Counted from the stretch's first letter, positions 9,263 through 19,215 are shown. The stretch: DNA of 64,000 nucleotides from an uncultured Sphingomonas sp. (GCA_913775315.1 CAJYIX010000025.1:39134-103133), one strand, 5' to 3'. Notes: generated by a model from the sequence alone, not told the origin. Translations and numbers: made by a program.

Positions 9263-12200
9263 CCGGGCGGAGGGCGACAGCGCCGCTACCGTTCCGATCG
9301 TCGGCATCGGCGCCTCCGCCGGCGGGCTGGAGGCATTGCGCGAGATGCTGGCGCCCGCGCGCCTGCCGACCGGCCTCGCCTTCGTCGTGGTCCAGCATCT
9401 CGATCCCAATCACGAATCGATGATGGCGCAGCTGCTCGATCGGAACACCGGCCTCGCCGTGCTGCAAAGCGCGGGCGGCGAGCGGATCGAGCCCGATACC
9501 GTGTACATCATCCCGCCAGGTCGCGGTCTCGCGATCGACAAGGGCGTCCTCGAACTCACCGATTTCCAGCAACCGCGCGGACTGCGGCGACCGATCGACG
9601 ACTTCTTCGTCTCGCTCGCCGCTGACCAGCAGGCGAACGCCGCCTGCGTCATCCTGTCGGGGACCGGCGCGGATGGAACCACGGGGCTGCGCGCAATCAA
9701 GGAGAATGGCGGCGTCTGCGTCGTCCAGCAGCCCGAGAGCGCGCGCTACGACGGGATGCCGCTGTCGGCGGTGGGAACCGGCCTCATCGACTTCGTGAAG
9801 CCCGCGGGCGAGATCCTCGCCTGCCTCCAGGGCTTCTTCGCTCGGCGCCGCAGCGATCCGATTGACGACGAGGCCGACGTCGTCGCCGACCATATCGACG
9901 AGTTGTGCAAGACGCTGCGCACCGCGGTCGGCCACGACTTTTCCGGCTACAAGCGGTCGACGCTGGTCCGCCGGGTCGAGCGGCGGATGCACGTCCTCGG
10001 CCTCGACAGCGGCCGGGCGTATCTCGCGCGGATCAAGACCGATGCCGAAGAGTGCGAGGCGCTGTTCCGCGACCTCCTCATCAACGTCACCCGCTTCTTC
10101 CGCGATGCCGATGCGTTCGAGGCGCTGCGCACGCGCGTCGTCGAGCCGCTGCTGGCCGGGCGGCCCGCTGACGAGGACCTGCGCATCTGGGTGCCCGGCT
10201 GCTCCAGCGGCGAGGAAGCCTATTCGATCGCGATGCTGTTCGCCGAGGCCGCGCGCCGGACGAACCAGCCGCTCGCGATCCAGATCTTCGCGACCGATAT
10301 CGACGAACAGATGCTGGCGATCGCGAGAGACGGCAACTACCCCGCCTCTGCGCTCGCCGACCTGCCGCTCGACCTTCGCGAGCGTTACACCATCCCCCAT
10401 GCCGAGCGGTTTCAGATCACCGCGCACATCCGCGACCTGATCCGCTTTTCGAGCCACAGCCTCGTCAAGGACCCGCCCTTCTCGCGCATCGACCTCGTGT
10501 CGTGCCGCAACCTGCTCATCTATTTCGACGACCGGCTGCAGCAGGCGGTGCTGCCGCTGTTTCATTATGCGCTGCGGCCGGGCGGTTTCCTGTTCCTCGG
10601 CCCGTCCGAAAGCGTCGGTCGGTTCGATCACCTCTTCCACGCGGTCGATCAGCAGGCGCGTATCTTCGAGCGCGGCCCCGGCGCGCCGAGCTATCCGATC
10701 GACTTGCCCGGCAACGGCCGCACCCCCGCCCTGCGGCGTGACCGCGACATCGGCAACAGCCCCGCGACGCTGGCGAACGAGGCGGTGGCCGTCCGCCGGG
10801 TGATGGAGCGCTATGCCCCGCCCAGCCTGATCGTCGACCAGGATGGCGGCATCGTCGCGGCATACGGCAAGCTGTCGCGCTATTTCGAATTTCCGGTCAC
10901 GCGCACCGGCGGCAGCAGCGCGGTCAACCTCGCCCGCGTGGGCCTGCGCACCGTCATCGGCCCTCTGCTGCGCCAGGCGCGCGACGAGCGCCGCCGCGTG
11001 GTCGCGCGCGACGTCGCGATCGAGGGCGACTACGGGATCCAGCCGACCGAGATCATCTGCGATCCCTTGGGCGACGGCACGCTCCTCTTCGTGTTCCGTG
11101 ACAGCGGCCCGTTCCGCCCCGCCGATCAGGGCGAACTCCACGACCTCGAGAACAGCGACGACCATATGGAGGCGCTGGAGGACGAACTGCGCCTGACGCG
11201 CCATCGCCTGCGCTCGGCGATCGAGGAGTTGGAGACCGCGAACGAGGAGCTGAAGAGCTCCAACGAAGAAATGATGTCGATGAACGAGGAGCTTCAGTCG
11301 ACCAACGAGGAGCTCTCGACCGTCAACGACGAGCTGAAGAGCAAGGTCGACCAGCTCACGGTCGCCAATTCGGACCTGCGCAACTTCTATGCCTCGACCG
11401 ACCTTGCCGTCGTCGTGCTCGACGCCGACCTCAACGTGCGGAACTATACCGAAGCGGCAACCGCGATCTTCCCGCTGAAGCCCGCCGATCGCGGCCGCCC
11501 GCTGACCGACGTGGCCAGCCGCCTGTTGGGCCACGAGCATCTGGACGACGCCAGCGCGGTCGCCGGCGGCGCACCCGCGACGCAGCGGCGCGTGACGACG
11601 CGCGACGGCAACCACGTCTTCTCGATGCGCGTCCTCCCCTATCGCACGCAGAACGGCGAGGTGGCGGGCGCCTCGCTCGTCCTCACCGACATCACCGACG
11701 CGCTGTCGCTCGAGCGGCAGCTTGCGGGCGAGCGCGAGCGGCTGGACCTTGCGATCAAGGCCGCGGGTATCGGCGTCTGGGAATATTGCCCGGAAACCGG
11801 CGAGACGGTGCTCGACGGGATCGAGCAGCGCCTGTTCGAGGTCGAGGCCGACGATGCCGGCCATATCGACCCGCTGATGGAGCAGATCGAGCCGGACGAC
11901 CGCGATGCCGTGCGCGCCGCGATCGCCCGCGCGGTCGATGCCCAGGCCGATTTCGAGGCGACCTTCCGCGTCCGGCAGGGCGACGGACAGGTCCGGTGGG
12001 TCAAGGGGTTCGGCCGGATCGTCGCGGGCAGCGTGCCGCCGCGGCTCATCGGTGTGTCGATCGACGTGACGCCGGAATATGCGCTCGCAGAGACACGCGA
12101 CCTGATGCTGCGCGAGATGAACCACCGGGTGAAGAACCTGTTCGCGGTCATCGCCGGCATGATCTCGGTGGCGGCGCGGGTCGAAACCGACGTCCGCCAT

Positions 12201-12683
12201 TTCGCCGACGACCTGCGCACGCGCATCGCCGCGCTCGGCCGCGCGCACTCGCTCGCCTCGCCGGCGGGCGAGCCGCAGGCGGTGAGCCTGGGCGAAATCG
12301 TCGAGGCGACGCTGGCCCCCTACCGCGATCATGCGACCGTCCGCATCGAGGGGCCGCCCGTGGCGCTCGACCGCAGCTGCCTGTCGCCGCTGGCGCTCAT
12401 CCTTCACGAATGGGCAACCAATGCAGTCAAGTACGGCGTCCTCGGCACCGAGCATGCCGGCTCGCTCACCATTGCATGGAAGCCACAGGCCGGCGGAATC
12501 ACGCTCCGGTGGAACGAGGAAGGCGCCAGTCGGTTTGATGCCGCAACGGCCCAGCGGGGGTTCGGATCGATCCTGGTGGAAACGAGCGTGCGGCAATTGC
12601 GTGGAAACATGACGACGGGCACCGATAACGGCGCCTTCTGGATCGAGGTCAGCCTGCCCGAAAGCGTGCTGGCGGGTGACTGA
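9255..12683 (+). CDS. CheB-CheR-PAS-PAS-HWE hybrid histidine kinase
   Basis: A 1142-residue cytoplasmic fusion. Residues ~12-195 are a CheB methylesterase domain with an intact triad (Ser21 in GIGASAGG, His48, Asp140) but no receiver. Residues ~215-470 are a CheR methyltransferase (PGCSSGEEAYSIAM). A long Glu/Asn-rich coiled coil (~640-705, repeated NEEL) joins two PAS domains. The HWE kinase core has the phosphoacceptor motif REMNHRVKNLF (His about 957), the HEWATNAVKYG N-box and the WNE motif. No transmembrane segment was seen. It overlaps the LOV gene upstream and the receiver gene downstream, so the LOV protein is the likely input and the receiver the output. The start ATG at 9255 is set by the overlap. 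Confidence 0.92.
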   Translation: MHNRAEGDSAATVPIVGIGASAGGLEALREMLAPARLPTGLAFVVVQHLDPNHESMMAQLLDRNTGLAVLQSAGGERIEPDTVYIIPPGRGLAIDKGVLELTDFQQPRGLRRPIDDFFVSLAADQQANAACVILSGTGADGTTGLRAIKENGGVCVVQQPESARYDGMPLSAVGTGLIDFVKPAGEILACLQGFFARRRSDPIDDEADVVADHIDELCKTLRTAVGHDFSGYKRSTLVRRVERRMHVLGLDSGRAYLARIKTDAEECEALFRDLLINVTRFFRDADAFEALRTRVVEPLLAGRPADEDLRIWVPGCSSGEEAYSIAMLFAEAARRTNQPLAIQIFATDIDEQMLAIARDGNYPASALADLPLDLRERYTIPHAERFQITAHIRDLIRFSSHSLVKDPPFSRIDLVSCRNLLIYFDDRLQQAVLPLFHYALRPGGFLFLGPSESVGRFDHLFHAVDQQARIFERGPGAPSYPIDLPGNGRTPALRRDRDIGNSPATLANEAVAVRRVMERYAPPSLIVDQDGGIVAAYGKLSRYFEFPVTRTGGSSAVNLARVGLRTVIGPLLRQARDERRRVVARDVAIEGDYGIQPTEIICDPLGDGTLLFVFRDSGPFRPADQGELHDLENSDDHMEALEDELRLTRHRLRSAIEELETANEELKSSNEEMMSMNEELQSTNEELSTVNDELKSKVDQLTVANSDLRNFYASTDLAVVVLDADLNVRNYTEAATAIFPLKPADRGRPLTDVASRLLGHEHLDDASAVAGGAPATQRRVTTRDGNHVFSMRVLPYRTQNGEVAGASLVLTDITDALSLERQLAGERERLDLAIKAAGIGVWEYCPETGETVLDGIEQRLFEVEADDAGHIDPLMEQIEPDDRDAVRAAIARAVDAQADFEATFRVRQGDGQVRWVKGFGRIVAGSVPPRLIGVSIDVTPEYALAETRDLMLREMNHRVKNLFAVIAGMISVAARVETDVRHFADDLRTRIAALGRAHSLASPAGEPQAVSLGEIVEATLAPYRDHATVRIEGPPVALDRSCLSPLALILHEWATNAVKYGVLGTEHAGSLTIAWKPQAGGITLRWNEEGASRFDAATAQRGFGSILVETSVRQLRGNMTTGTDNGAFWIEVSLPESVLAGD

Positions 12684-13062
12684 CACCGTCCTGCTCGTCG
12701 AAGACGAGCTGTTCATTGCCCTCGATCTTCAGGCGACGATCGAGGGCGAGGGCTTCCACGTCGATGGCCCCTACACCACACTGGCCGAGGCACAGGAGGC
12801 GATTGCGCGGCATCAGGCGAAGTTCGTCGCCGCGGTGCTCGACGTGCGCCTCGCCGACGCGACCGTCTTCCCCGCCGCTGACCAGCTCGATGCTGCGGGC
12901 GTGCCCATCATCTTCCATTCGGGTCATGCGGATGAAGGCGAGATGCGCCGCCGCTATCCGGCCGCGACCGTGTGTCCCAAGCCCAGTCCACCCGTCGAGC
13001 TCGCCGCCGCGCTGCGTCGTTCGGCGCGCCGCGTCGACGAGCGGATGCGCGCGGCGGGATAA
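12676..13062 (+). CDS. Single-domain response regulator
   Basis: A 128-residue CheY-like receiver without an output domain. The acidic pocket is Glu9/Asp10, the phosphorylation site Asp56 (VLDVRLAD), the switch residue Ser (FHSGH) and the conserved Lys lies in CPKP. The GTG start overlaps the kinase stop (GTGACTGA), so it is translationally coupled to the HWE kinase and almost surely its phosphoryl acceptor. Single-domain receivers next to HWE kinases usually act through protein contact or phosphotransfer; the target is not visible here. Confidence 0.9.
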   Translation: MTDTVLLVEDELFIALDLQATIEGEGFHVDGPYTTLAEAQEAIARHQAKFVAAVLDVRLADATVFPAADQLDAAGVPIIFHSGHADEGEMRRRYPAATVCPKPSPPVELAAALRRSARRVDERMRAAG

Positions 13063-13089
13063 TATCGGCGGGCGCTGCGTTCGGGCCAC

Positions 13090-13968
13090 ATGTCATCGCC
13101 CCACGGCCGCTACCTCTATCGCCCGATTACCGACCGCCCTGTCTATGACTGGCCCGGCGGCAAGCGCCTCGCCCTCTATTTCGGCGTCAATCACGAGGTG
13201 TTCCGCTTCGGCGACGGCCACGGCGCCGAACTCGCGCCCGCCAAGACGCAGCCTGACGTGATGAACTATGCCTGGCGCGATTACGGCAATCGCGTCGGCG
13301 TGTGGCGGTTGTTCGACCTGTTCGACCGGCTGGAGCTTCGCACCACCGCGCTCCTAAACGCCGATGTGCTCGACCAATGCCCGGGCCTGGCCGAGGCGTG
13401 CCGCGACCGCGGGGACGAAATCGCCGCCCACGGCGCCACCAATGCCGAAGCGCAGGGCGACCTCAGCCGCGCGGAGGAGGCGCGGCTGATCGCCGACGTG
13501 ACCGACCGGCTCGCGGCGCTCGGCGTGCGGCCCACCGGCTGGCTCGGCCCTTGGATTTCGGAAAGCGCCGACACCCCCGACCTGCTGGCCGAGGCCGGCT
13601 ATCGCTACGTTCTCGACTGGGCGCACGACGACCAGCCGGTTCGCCTATCGACCGCGCATGGCGACCTCCTCTCGGTCCCCTATTCGCAGGAGATCAACGA
13701 CATCCCCGCGATCATCGGCCGCAAGCAGGAGGCCGAGACCTTTGCCGCGATGATCGATGCCGCGGTCGAGCAATTGCTGTCCGAATGCGATCGCCGCCCC
13801 GTCGTGCTTGGCATCGCGCTCCACCCCTACATCATGGGCCAGGCGCACCGCGTCCCCGCGCTTGCCCGCGTGCTGACCCGGCTGCGCGAGGCGGACGACC
13901 CGCGCATCTGGTGGACCACCGCGGGCGAGATCGCCGCGCACGTCGCCGCGAACGACTGCGCCGCCTGA
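13090..13968 (+). CDS. Polysaccharide deacetylase family protein (PuuE-like)
   Basis: A 292-residue NodB-fold protein close to the PuuE/allantoinase-type subgroup. It starts with the typical RPVYDWPGGKRLALYFGVNHEVF, has the metal-binding region EIAAHGATN and the ending VLGIALHPYIMGQAHRVPAL with a conserved His. No signal peptide is visible, which fits a cytoplasmic amidohydrolase rather than a cell-wall deacetylase. The substrate cannot be stated. It begins 28 bp after the response regulator, possibly by read-through. Confidence 0.8.
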   Translation: MSSPHGRYLYRPITDRPVYDWPGGKRLALYFGVNHEVFRFGDGHGAELAPAKTQPDVMNYAWRDYGNRVGVWRLFDLFDRLELRTTALLNADVLDQCPGLAEACRDRGDEIAAHGATNAEAQGDLSRAEEARLIADVTDRLAALGVRPTGWLGPWISESADTPDLLAEAGYRYVLDWAHDDQPVRLSTAHGDLLSVPYSQEINDIPAIIGRKQEAETFAAMIDAAVEQLLSECDRRPVVLGIALHPYIMGQAHRVPALARVLTRLREADDPRIWWTTAGEIAAHVAANDCAA

Positions 13969-14043
13969 GCGACCGGCCTCGAAACCGCGCGGCGCGGTCC
14001 CATATGCGCGCATCTTTCAATCAACGACGGACAGGAGGCTTCG

Positions 14044-14835
14044 ATGAGCAAGGGCAAGGTGCTGGTGATCGGCTCGAACGCGACCACGCTCGAGGTGCAC
14101 GGCGGCGGCACGGTCGAGACCGGGCAGTATCTCAACGAAACCGTCGTGCCCGCGATGGCGATCGAGGCAGCGGGCTACGAGATCGTCCTCGCGACGCCGA
14201 CCGGCGCAAAGCCGACCATCGACCCCGTCTCCGACGCGGTCGAGCATTTCGGCGGCGATGAAAAGGCGCTTGAAGAAGCGCGCGACTACTACGCCAATTC
14301 GCCCGCGATGAACGCGCCGAAGAAGCTGTCGGAGGTGATCGATGCCGGCCTCGACGGCTTTGCCGGCGTGTTCGTGCCCGGCGGCCACGCGCCGATCACC
14401 GACCTGATGCCGGATGCCGACGTCGGCCGCGCGCTCGCGCATTTTCACGCGGAGGGCAAGCCGACCGCACTCCTCTGCCACGGCCCGATCGCGCTGGCCG
14501 GTGCCGCCGCCGATCCCAAGGGCTTCCGCGCCGCGATGGTCGCGGGCGACGATACCAGGGCGAGTGAGGCGGCGGGCGACTGGCCCTATCGCGGCTATCG
14601 CATGACGATCTTCTCGGCAAACGAAGAGGCGGTGGCCGAGGAGCATATCCTCAAGGCCAAGCTCTATTTCGACATGCCGCGCGCCCTCACCGCCGCGGGC
14701 GGCACCGTCGAGAACGGGGACGAGAACTTCGCCCCGTTCGTCGTCGCCGACCGCGAGCTCATCACCGGCCAGAACCCGGCTTCGGACAAGCCGCTGGCCA
14801 AGGCATTCGTCGAGGCGCTCGCCGCGCGCGGATAA
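14044..14835 (+). CDS. DJ-1/PfpI family (class I amidotransferase-like) protein
   Basis: A 263-residue cytoplasmic protein of the Hsp31/PfpI type. The nucleophilic-elbow cysteine is Cys145 in TALLCHGPIALAGA, preceded by GFAGVFVPGGHAP. Family members are glyoxalase III-like or deglycase-like stress proteins or chaperones; the exact activity cannot be read from sequence. A strong AGGAGG lies 5 bp before the ATG. It is followed closely by a small ABM protein. Confidence 0.85.
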   Translation: MSKGKVLVIGSNATTLEVHGGGTVETGQYLNETVVPAMAIEAAGYEIVLATPTGAKPTIDPVSDAVEHFGGDEKALEEARDYYANSPAMNAPKKLSEVIDAGLDGFAGVFVPGGHAPITDLMPDADVGRALAHFHAEGKPTALLCHGPIALAGAAADPKGFRAAMVAGDDTRASEAAGDWPYRGYRMTIFSANEEAVAEEHILKAKLYFDMPRALTAAGGTVENGDENFAPFVVADRELITGQNPASDKPLAKAFVEALAARG

Positions 14836-14888
14836 CGACGACCGGCGGGGCGCTCAGCACGCGTCCCGCCGACGACTGGAGCAACACC

Positions 14889-15185
14889 ATGCCTACCCCC
14901 GTCAAGATCGTCGCGATCCTCACTGCGCGGCCCGGAAAGGAAGCCGAGCTTCGCGCGCTGCTGGATACGATGCTCGCCCCCTCGCGCGCCGAACCCGGCA
15001 ATCGCCGCTACGACCTGTGGACGGACCCGGCGACGCCCGGCCGCCTCATTGTGGACGAGCTCTACGCCGACGCGGATGCGGTCGCCGCGCACCGCGCCAG
15101 CGCACACTACAAAGCATATCTTTCGCAGATCGAAGCGCTGGCCGAGCGACAGGCCTTCGTCCTCGATCCCGTCGCCGTCGCCTGA
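14889..15185 (+). CDS. ABM-fold monooxygenase (putative quinol monooxygenase, YgiN-like)
   Basis: A 98-residue protein with the antibiotic-biosynthesis-monooxygenase fold. VKIVAILTARPGKEAELRALLDTMLAPSRAEPGN, YDLWTDPATPGRLIVDELYAD and the closing H..S.HYKAYL block match small cofactor-free quinol oxygenases. A preceding GGAGC supports the ATG. It is 53 bp downstream of the PfpI-like gene and may share its transcript. Confidence 0.85.
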   Translation: MPTPVKIVAILTARPGKEAELRALLDTMLAPSRAEPGNRRYDLWTDPATPGRLIVDELYADADAVAAHRASAHYKAYLSQIEALAERQAFVLDPVAVA

Positions 15186-15306
15186 ATGGCGACACGGCCC
15201 TTGGGCCATGAATGTTACGTCTGATTGCGCCTTTTTTCGTATCATGCGTTATCCCCCCGAGTGCGCGTGCCGTCGGCGTAGCCCCACGATCAAAAAAGGG
15301 TCCAGA

Positions 15307-15954
15307 ATGTCTGCAAATGCTGCCCCCGCTTCCGGGGTCGAACTGTCCCGTCGGGGGGTCCTGATGGGCTCCGCCGCGACCGCCGCTGCTGCTGGCACCG
15401 CGCCGCTGGTGGCGCAGGGCACGACGCCCAGCCCCGCCCCGGCCAACCTGCCGTTGAAGATGAAGGTCAACGGCAAGCCCCGCGAGCTGAAGCTCGACCC
15501 GCGCACGACATTGCTCGACGCGCTGCGCGAGCATCTGCAGCTCACCGGCACCAAGAAGGGCTGCGACCACGGACAGTGCGGCGCCTGCACCGTCATCGTT
15601 AACGGCAAGCGGATCAATTCCTGCCTCAGCCTGGCGGTGATGCACGAAGGCGACGAGGTGACGACGATCGAGGGCCTCGGCACCCCTGACAAGCTGCATC
15701 CGATGCAGGCGGCGTTCATCAAGCATGATGGCTATCAGTGCGGCTATTGCACGCCCGGCCAGATCTGTTCGGCGGTCGCCGTACTCGACGAGATCAAGCG
15801 CGGCGTGCCCAGCCACGCGCAGGCCGACCTCACCGCCGCGCCCGGCGCGACGGGCGAGGAAATGCGCGAGCGGATGAGCGGCAACATCTGCCGCTGCGGC
15901 GCCTATTCGAACATTGCCGAGGCGATGGCCGAGGTTGCGGGAGCGAGCGCATGA
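15307..15954 (+). CDS. paoA: Aldehyde oxidoreductase [2Fe-2S] subunit, Tat-exported
   Basis: A 215-residue iron-sulfur subunit of a xanthine-dehydrogenase-family enzyme. A twin-arginine signal ([18 protein letters not shown]) sends the folded complex to the periplasm. The plant-type ferredoxin domain has [18 protein letters not shown], and the second cluster domain has [10 protein letters not shown] and NICRCGAY. The order and sequence follow E. coli PaoA (YagT). Its stop overlaps paoB (ATGA). The ATG at 15307 gives the complete Tat signal, although the ribosome site is weak. Confidence 0.93.
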   Translation: MSANAAPASGVELSRRGVLMGSAATAAAAGTAPLVAQGTTPSPAPANLPLKMKVNGKPRELKLDPRTTLLDALREHLQLTGTKKGCDHGQCGACTVIVNGKRINSCLSLAVMHEGDEVTTIEGLGTPDKLHPMQAAFIKHDGYQCGYCTPGQICSAVAVLDEIKRGVPSHAQADLTAAPGATGEEMRERMSGNICRCGAYSNIAEAMAEVAGASA

Positions 15955-16901
15955 AGGCCTTCACCTATGAGCGCGCCAAGGACCCCGTCGCCGCCGCGCG
16001 CGCGGTCGCCGGGCGGCCCGGCGCCAAGTTCATCGCGGGCGGCACCAACCTGCTCGACCTGATGAAGATCGAGGTGGAGACACCCACCCACCTCGTTGAC
16101 GTGCAGGATCTGGGCTTCGACAAGATCGAGGCGACGAAGGACGGCGGACTGCGCATCGGTGCGCTCGTCACCAACACCGACCTTGCCGCCGACGAGCGGG
16201 TGCGCCGCGACTATGCCGTGCTGACCCGTGCGATCGTTGCGGGTGCCTCGGGCCAGCTTCGCAACAAGGCGTCGACCGCTGGCAACCTGCTGCAGCGGAC
16301 GCGGTGTTCTTACTTTTACGACACCAACATGGCCTGCAACAAGCGCAAGCCCGGCTCAGGCTGCGCCGCGATCGGCGGCTATTCGCGCCAGCTCGGCATC
16401 ATCGGCGTCAGCGACCAGTGCATCGCCACCTTCCCCGGCGACATGGCCGTCGCGATGCGCGTGCTCGATGCGGTGGTCGAGACGATCGACGCCGAGGGGC
16501 AGCGCCGCTCGATCCCGATCGCCGAGTTCCACCGCCTGTGGGGCGACAAGCCTGAACAGGACACGGTGCTGAAACCCGGTGAGCTCATCACGGCCGTCAC
16601 CCTGCCCCGCCCGCTCGGCGGCAAGCATTTCTACGAAAAGGTCCGCGACCGTGCCTCCTACGCCTATGCGCTCGTCTCGGTGGCGGCAGTGATCCAGCCG
16701 GACGGCACCGGCCGCGTCGCCTTCGGCGGCGTCGCCCCCCGTCCGTGGCGGGTCGAGGAAGCCGAGGCGCTGCTCCCCAAGGGCGCCGCCGCCGTCACCG
16801 AACGCGCCTTCCAAGGCGCGACCCCCACGAAGGACAACGCCTTCAAGCTGCCGCTCGCCACGCGCGCGCTGGCCTCCGTCCTCGCCGAAGCAAAGGGCTG
16901 A
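15951..16901 (+). CDS. paoB: Aldehyde oxidoreductase FAD-binding subunit
   Basis: A 316-residue FAD subunit of the CO-dehydrogenase-flavoprotein type ([33 protein letters not shown]). A Cys-rich insert ([11 protein letters not shown]...GCAAIGG...DQCIA) corresponds to the extra [4Fe-4S] site found in PaoB. It carries electrons from the molybdenum subunit to the acceptor. It overlaps paoA and is 4 bp from paoC, so the three form one operon. No XdhC/PaoD-like cofactor chaperone is present in this window. Confidence 0.92.
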   Translation: MKAFTYERAKDPVAAARAVAGRPGAKFIAGGTNLLDLMKIEVETPTHLVDVQDLGFDKIEATKDGGLRIGALVTNTDLAADERVRRDYAVLTRAIVAGASGQLRNKASTAGNLLQRTRCSYFYDTNMACNKRKPGSGCAAIGGYSRQLGIIGVSDQCIATFPGDMAVAMRVLDAVVETIDAEGQRRSIPIAEFHRLWGDKPEQDTVLKPGELITAVTLPRPLGGKHFYEKVRDRASYAYALVSVAAVIQPDGTGRVAFGGVAPRPWRVEEAEALLPKGAAAVTERAFQGATPTKDNAFKLPLATRALASVLAEAKG

Positions 16902-16905
16902 TCCG

Positions 16906-19119
16906 ATGAAGTTCGACACGCCGGCCGGCACCAACCCGATCGACAACGAGGCCGTCGTCGGCCGCCCCCACACCCGCATCGACGGCCCGCTCAAGGTGAC
17001 GGGCCTCGCCCCCTATGCCTATGAGCATCACAAGGAGGTCGAAAACCCCGCCTATGGCTATGTCGTGGGCTCCGCGATTGCCAAGGGGCGGATCACCAAT
17101 CTTGACGCCAGCGCCGCCAAGGCCGCGCCGGGCGTCATCGCGGTCGTCACCGCCGCCGATGCCGGAAAGCTCGGCAAGGGCAATTTCAACACCGTGAAGC
17201 TGCTCGGCGGGCCGGAGGTCGACCATTACCACCAGGCGATCGCGATCGTCGTTGCCGAAACCTTCGAACAGGCACGCGCCGCCGCCGGCCTTATCAAGGT
17301 CGATTATGCGCGCGCCAAGGGCCGCTTCGACCTGACCGAGGGGCTCAAGACCGCCAAGCTGGCCGGTGGCGGCGACAGCGGGAACGAGGCCAAGGAGGAT
17401 CGCGTCGGCGACTTCGAAAAGGTGTTCGGCGAAGCGCCGGTTAAGATCGACGTCGAATACACGACCCCCGATCACAGCCACGCGATGATGGAGCCCTTTG
17501 CCTCGATGGCGGTGTGGGAGGGCGACAGCGTCAAGGTCTGGACCTCGAACCAGATGATCGCCTGGGGCCACGGCGACCTCGCCAAGACGCTGGGGATGCC
17601 CAAGGAAAAGGTGCGGCTGATGTCGCCCTATGTCGGCGGCGGGTTCGGCGGCAAGCTGTTCCTGCGCACCGATGCGGTGATGGCGGCGCTTGGCGCGCGC
17701 GCGGCGAATCGGCCGGTCAAGGTCGCGCTCGCGCGGCCGATGATGGCGAACAATGCCACGCACCGTCCCGCGACGCACCAGCGCATCCGCATCGGCGCGA
17801 CCAAGGATGGCACGATCACCGCGATCGCGCACGAAAGCGGGTCGGGCGACCAGCCCGGCGGCTCGCCCGAGATCGCGGCGGCGCAGACCAAACTCCTCTA
17901 CGCCGGTGCCAACCGCCTCGTCGCGATGCGGCTTGCCGAGCTCGACCTGCCCGAAGGCAACGCGATGCGCGCGCCGGGCGAGGCACCGGGGATGATGGCG
18001 CTCGAGGCCGCGATGGACGAGATGGCCGAGAAGCTCGGCATGGACCCCGTCGCCTTCCGCATCAAGAACGACACGCAGGTCGATCCCGCCAAGCCCGACC
18101 GCAAGTTCTCGCAGCGCCAGCTCGTCCGCTGCCTCGAAACCGGCGCCGAGAAGTTCGGCTGGTCGAAGCGTCAGGCCAAGCCCGGCTCGGTCCGCGACGG
18201 CAAGTGGCTGGTCGGCATGGGCGTCGCCTCGGCCTTCCGCAACCACATGAACATGACCTCGGGCGCGCGCGTGCGGCTCGGCCCCGATGGCGTCGTGACG
18301 GTCGAGACCGACATGACCGATATCGGCACCGGCAGCTACACGATCATCGCGCAGACCGCGGGCGAGATGCTGGGCGTGCCGGCCGAGCAGGTGGTGGTGA
18401 AGCTGGGCGATTCGAGCTTCCCCGTGTCCGCCGGCTCGGGCGGCCAGTTCGGCGCGGCCAACGCGACCGCGGGTGTCTATGCCGCCTGCGTTAAGCTGCG
18501 CGAGGCAGTGGCGCAGCGGCTCGGCTACAACTCGGCAGACGTGACCTTTGCCGACGGCAAGGTCACGAGCGGCAATCGCTCGGCGAGCCTCAAGGACGCG
18601 GGCCGCGGCGGCGAGCTGGTGGGCGAGGACAAGATCGAGTTCGCCGGGCTGGACAAGACCTACCAGATCTCGACCTTCGGCGCGCATTTCGTCGAGGTGG
18701 GCGTCGACAGCTATACCGGCGTCGTTCGCGTCCGCCGGATGCTGGCGGTGTGCGCGGCGGGGCGGATCATCAACCCCGTCTCCGCGCGCAGCCAGGTGAT
18801 CGGCGCGATGACGATGGGCGTCGGCTCCACGCTGATGGAGGAGCTGGCCGTCGACAAGCGGTTCGGCATGTTCGTGAACCACGACCTCGCCAGCTACGAG
18901 GTACCGGTCCACGCCGACATCCCGCATCAGGACGTGATCTTCCTCGACGAGGCGGACGACAAGGCGAACCCGATGAAGGCCAAGGGCATCGGTGAGCTGG
19001 GCCTGTGCGGCGTCGGCGGCGCGGTCGCGAATGCGATCTACAACGCCACCGGCGTGCGCGTGCGCGACTATCCGATCACGCTTGAAAAGCACCTCGAAAA
19101 GCTGCCCGAGGTCGCCTGA
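16906..19119 (+). CDS. paoC: Aldehyde oxidoreductase molybdopterin-binding subunit
   Basis: A 737-residue molybdenum-cytosine-dinucleotide subunit. It begins MKFDTPAGTNPIDNEAVVGR as PaoC does, has GGGFGGK in the cofactor-binding region and ends with GIGELGLCGVGGAVANAIYNATG, which contains the catalytic Glu. It oxidises aldehydes, probably aromatic ones, in the periplasm. It has no signal of its own and should travel with PaoA through Tat. A strong hairpin terminator follows at 19128-19158. Confidence 0.94.
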   Translation: MKFDTPAGTNPIDNEAVVGRPHTRIDGPLKVTGLAPYAYEHHKEVENPAYGYVVGSAIAKGRITNLDASAAKAAPGVIAVVTAADAGKLGKGNFNTVKLLGGPEVDHYHQAIAIVVAETFEQARAAAGLIKVDYARAKGRFDLTEGLKTAKLAGGGDSGNEAKEDRVGDFEKVFGEAPVKIDVEYTTPDHSHAMMEPFASMAVWEGDSVKVWTSNQMIAWGHGDLAKTLGMPKEKVRLMSPYVGGGFGGKLFLRTDAVMAALGARAANRPVKVALARPMMANNATHRPATHQRIRIGATKDGTITAIAHESGSGDQPGGSPEIAAAQTKLLYAGANRLVAMRLAELDLPEGNAMRAPGEAPGMMALEAAMDEMAEKLGMDPVAFRIKNDTQVDPAKPDRKFSQRQLVRCLETGAEKFGWSKRQAKPGSVRDGKWLVGMGVASAFRNHMNMTSGARVRLGPDGVVTVETDMTDIGTGSYTIIAQTAGEMLGVPAEQVVVKLGDSSFPVSAGSGGQFGAANATAGVYAACVKLREAVAQRLGYNSADVTFADGKVTSGNRSASLKDAGRGGELVGEDKIEFAGLDKTYQISTFGAHFVEVGVDSYTGVVRVRRMLAVCAAGRIINPVSARSQVIGAMTMGVGSTLMEELAVDKRFGMFVNHDLASYEVPVHADIPHQDVIFLDEADDKANPMKAKGIGELGLCGVGGAVANAIYNATGVRVRDYPITLEKHLEKLPEVA

Positions 19120-19127
19120 CCCCCGCC

Positions 19128-19158
19128 CCGCGCGGCGCGCATCGGTTGCGCCGCGCGG
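19128..19158 (+). terminator. Hairpin terminator after paoC
   Basis: CCGCGCGGCGC (19128-19138) and GCGCCGCGCGG (19148-19158) form a perfect 11-bp stem with a 9-nt loop, 8 bp after the paoC stop. There is no long T tract, as is common in GC-rich genomes. Confidence 0.7.
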
Positions 19159-19178
19159 GTCCCCTTGCACCCGATGGG

Positions 19179-19207
19179 TTGAAACCCCGCGCCTGGCAGG
19201 GTCTTAA
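19179..19207 (+). promoter_or_regulatory. Possible promoter for the 785-residue exported protein
   Basis: TTGAAA (19179-19184) and TCTTAA (19202-19207) are 17 bp apart and lie between the paoC terminator and the ATG at 19216. Transcription would then begin within a few bases of the ATG, giving an almost leaderless message. The match to the -10 consensus is partial. Confidence 0.35.
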
Positions 19208-19215
19208 GGGGCCGC

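Noticed and set aside
9240-12716. A 1158-codon open frame antisense to the CheB/CheR/HWE kinase
   Set aside because: It is the exact shadow of a gene with full domain motifs; such long antisense frames arise from high-GC third positions. Its translation is Arg/Asp/His-rich and resembles no protein.
16843-19170. A 775-codon frame antisense to paoC
   Set aside because: Complementary-strand shadow of a well-identified molybdopterin subunit; no motifs of its own.
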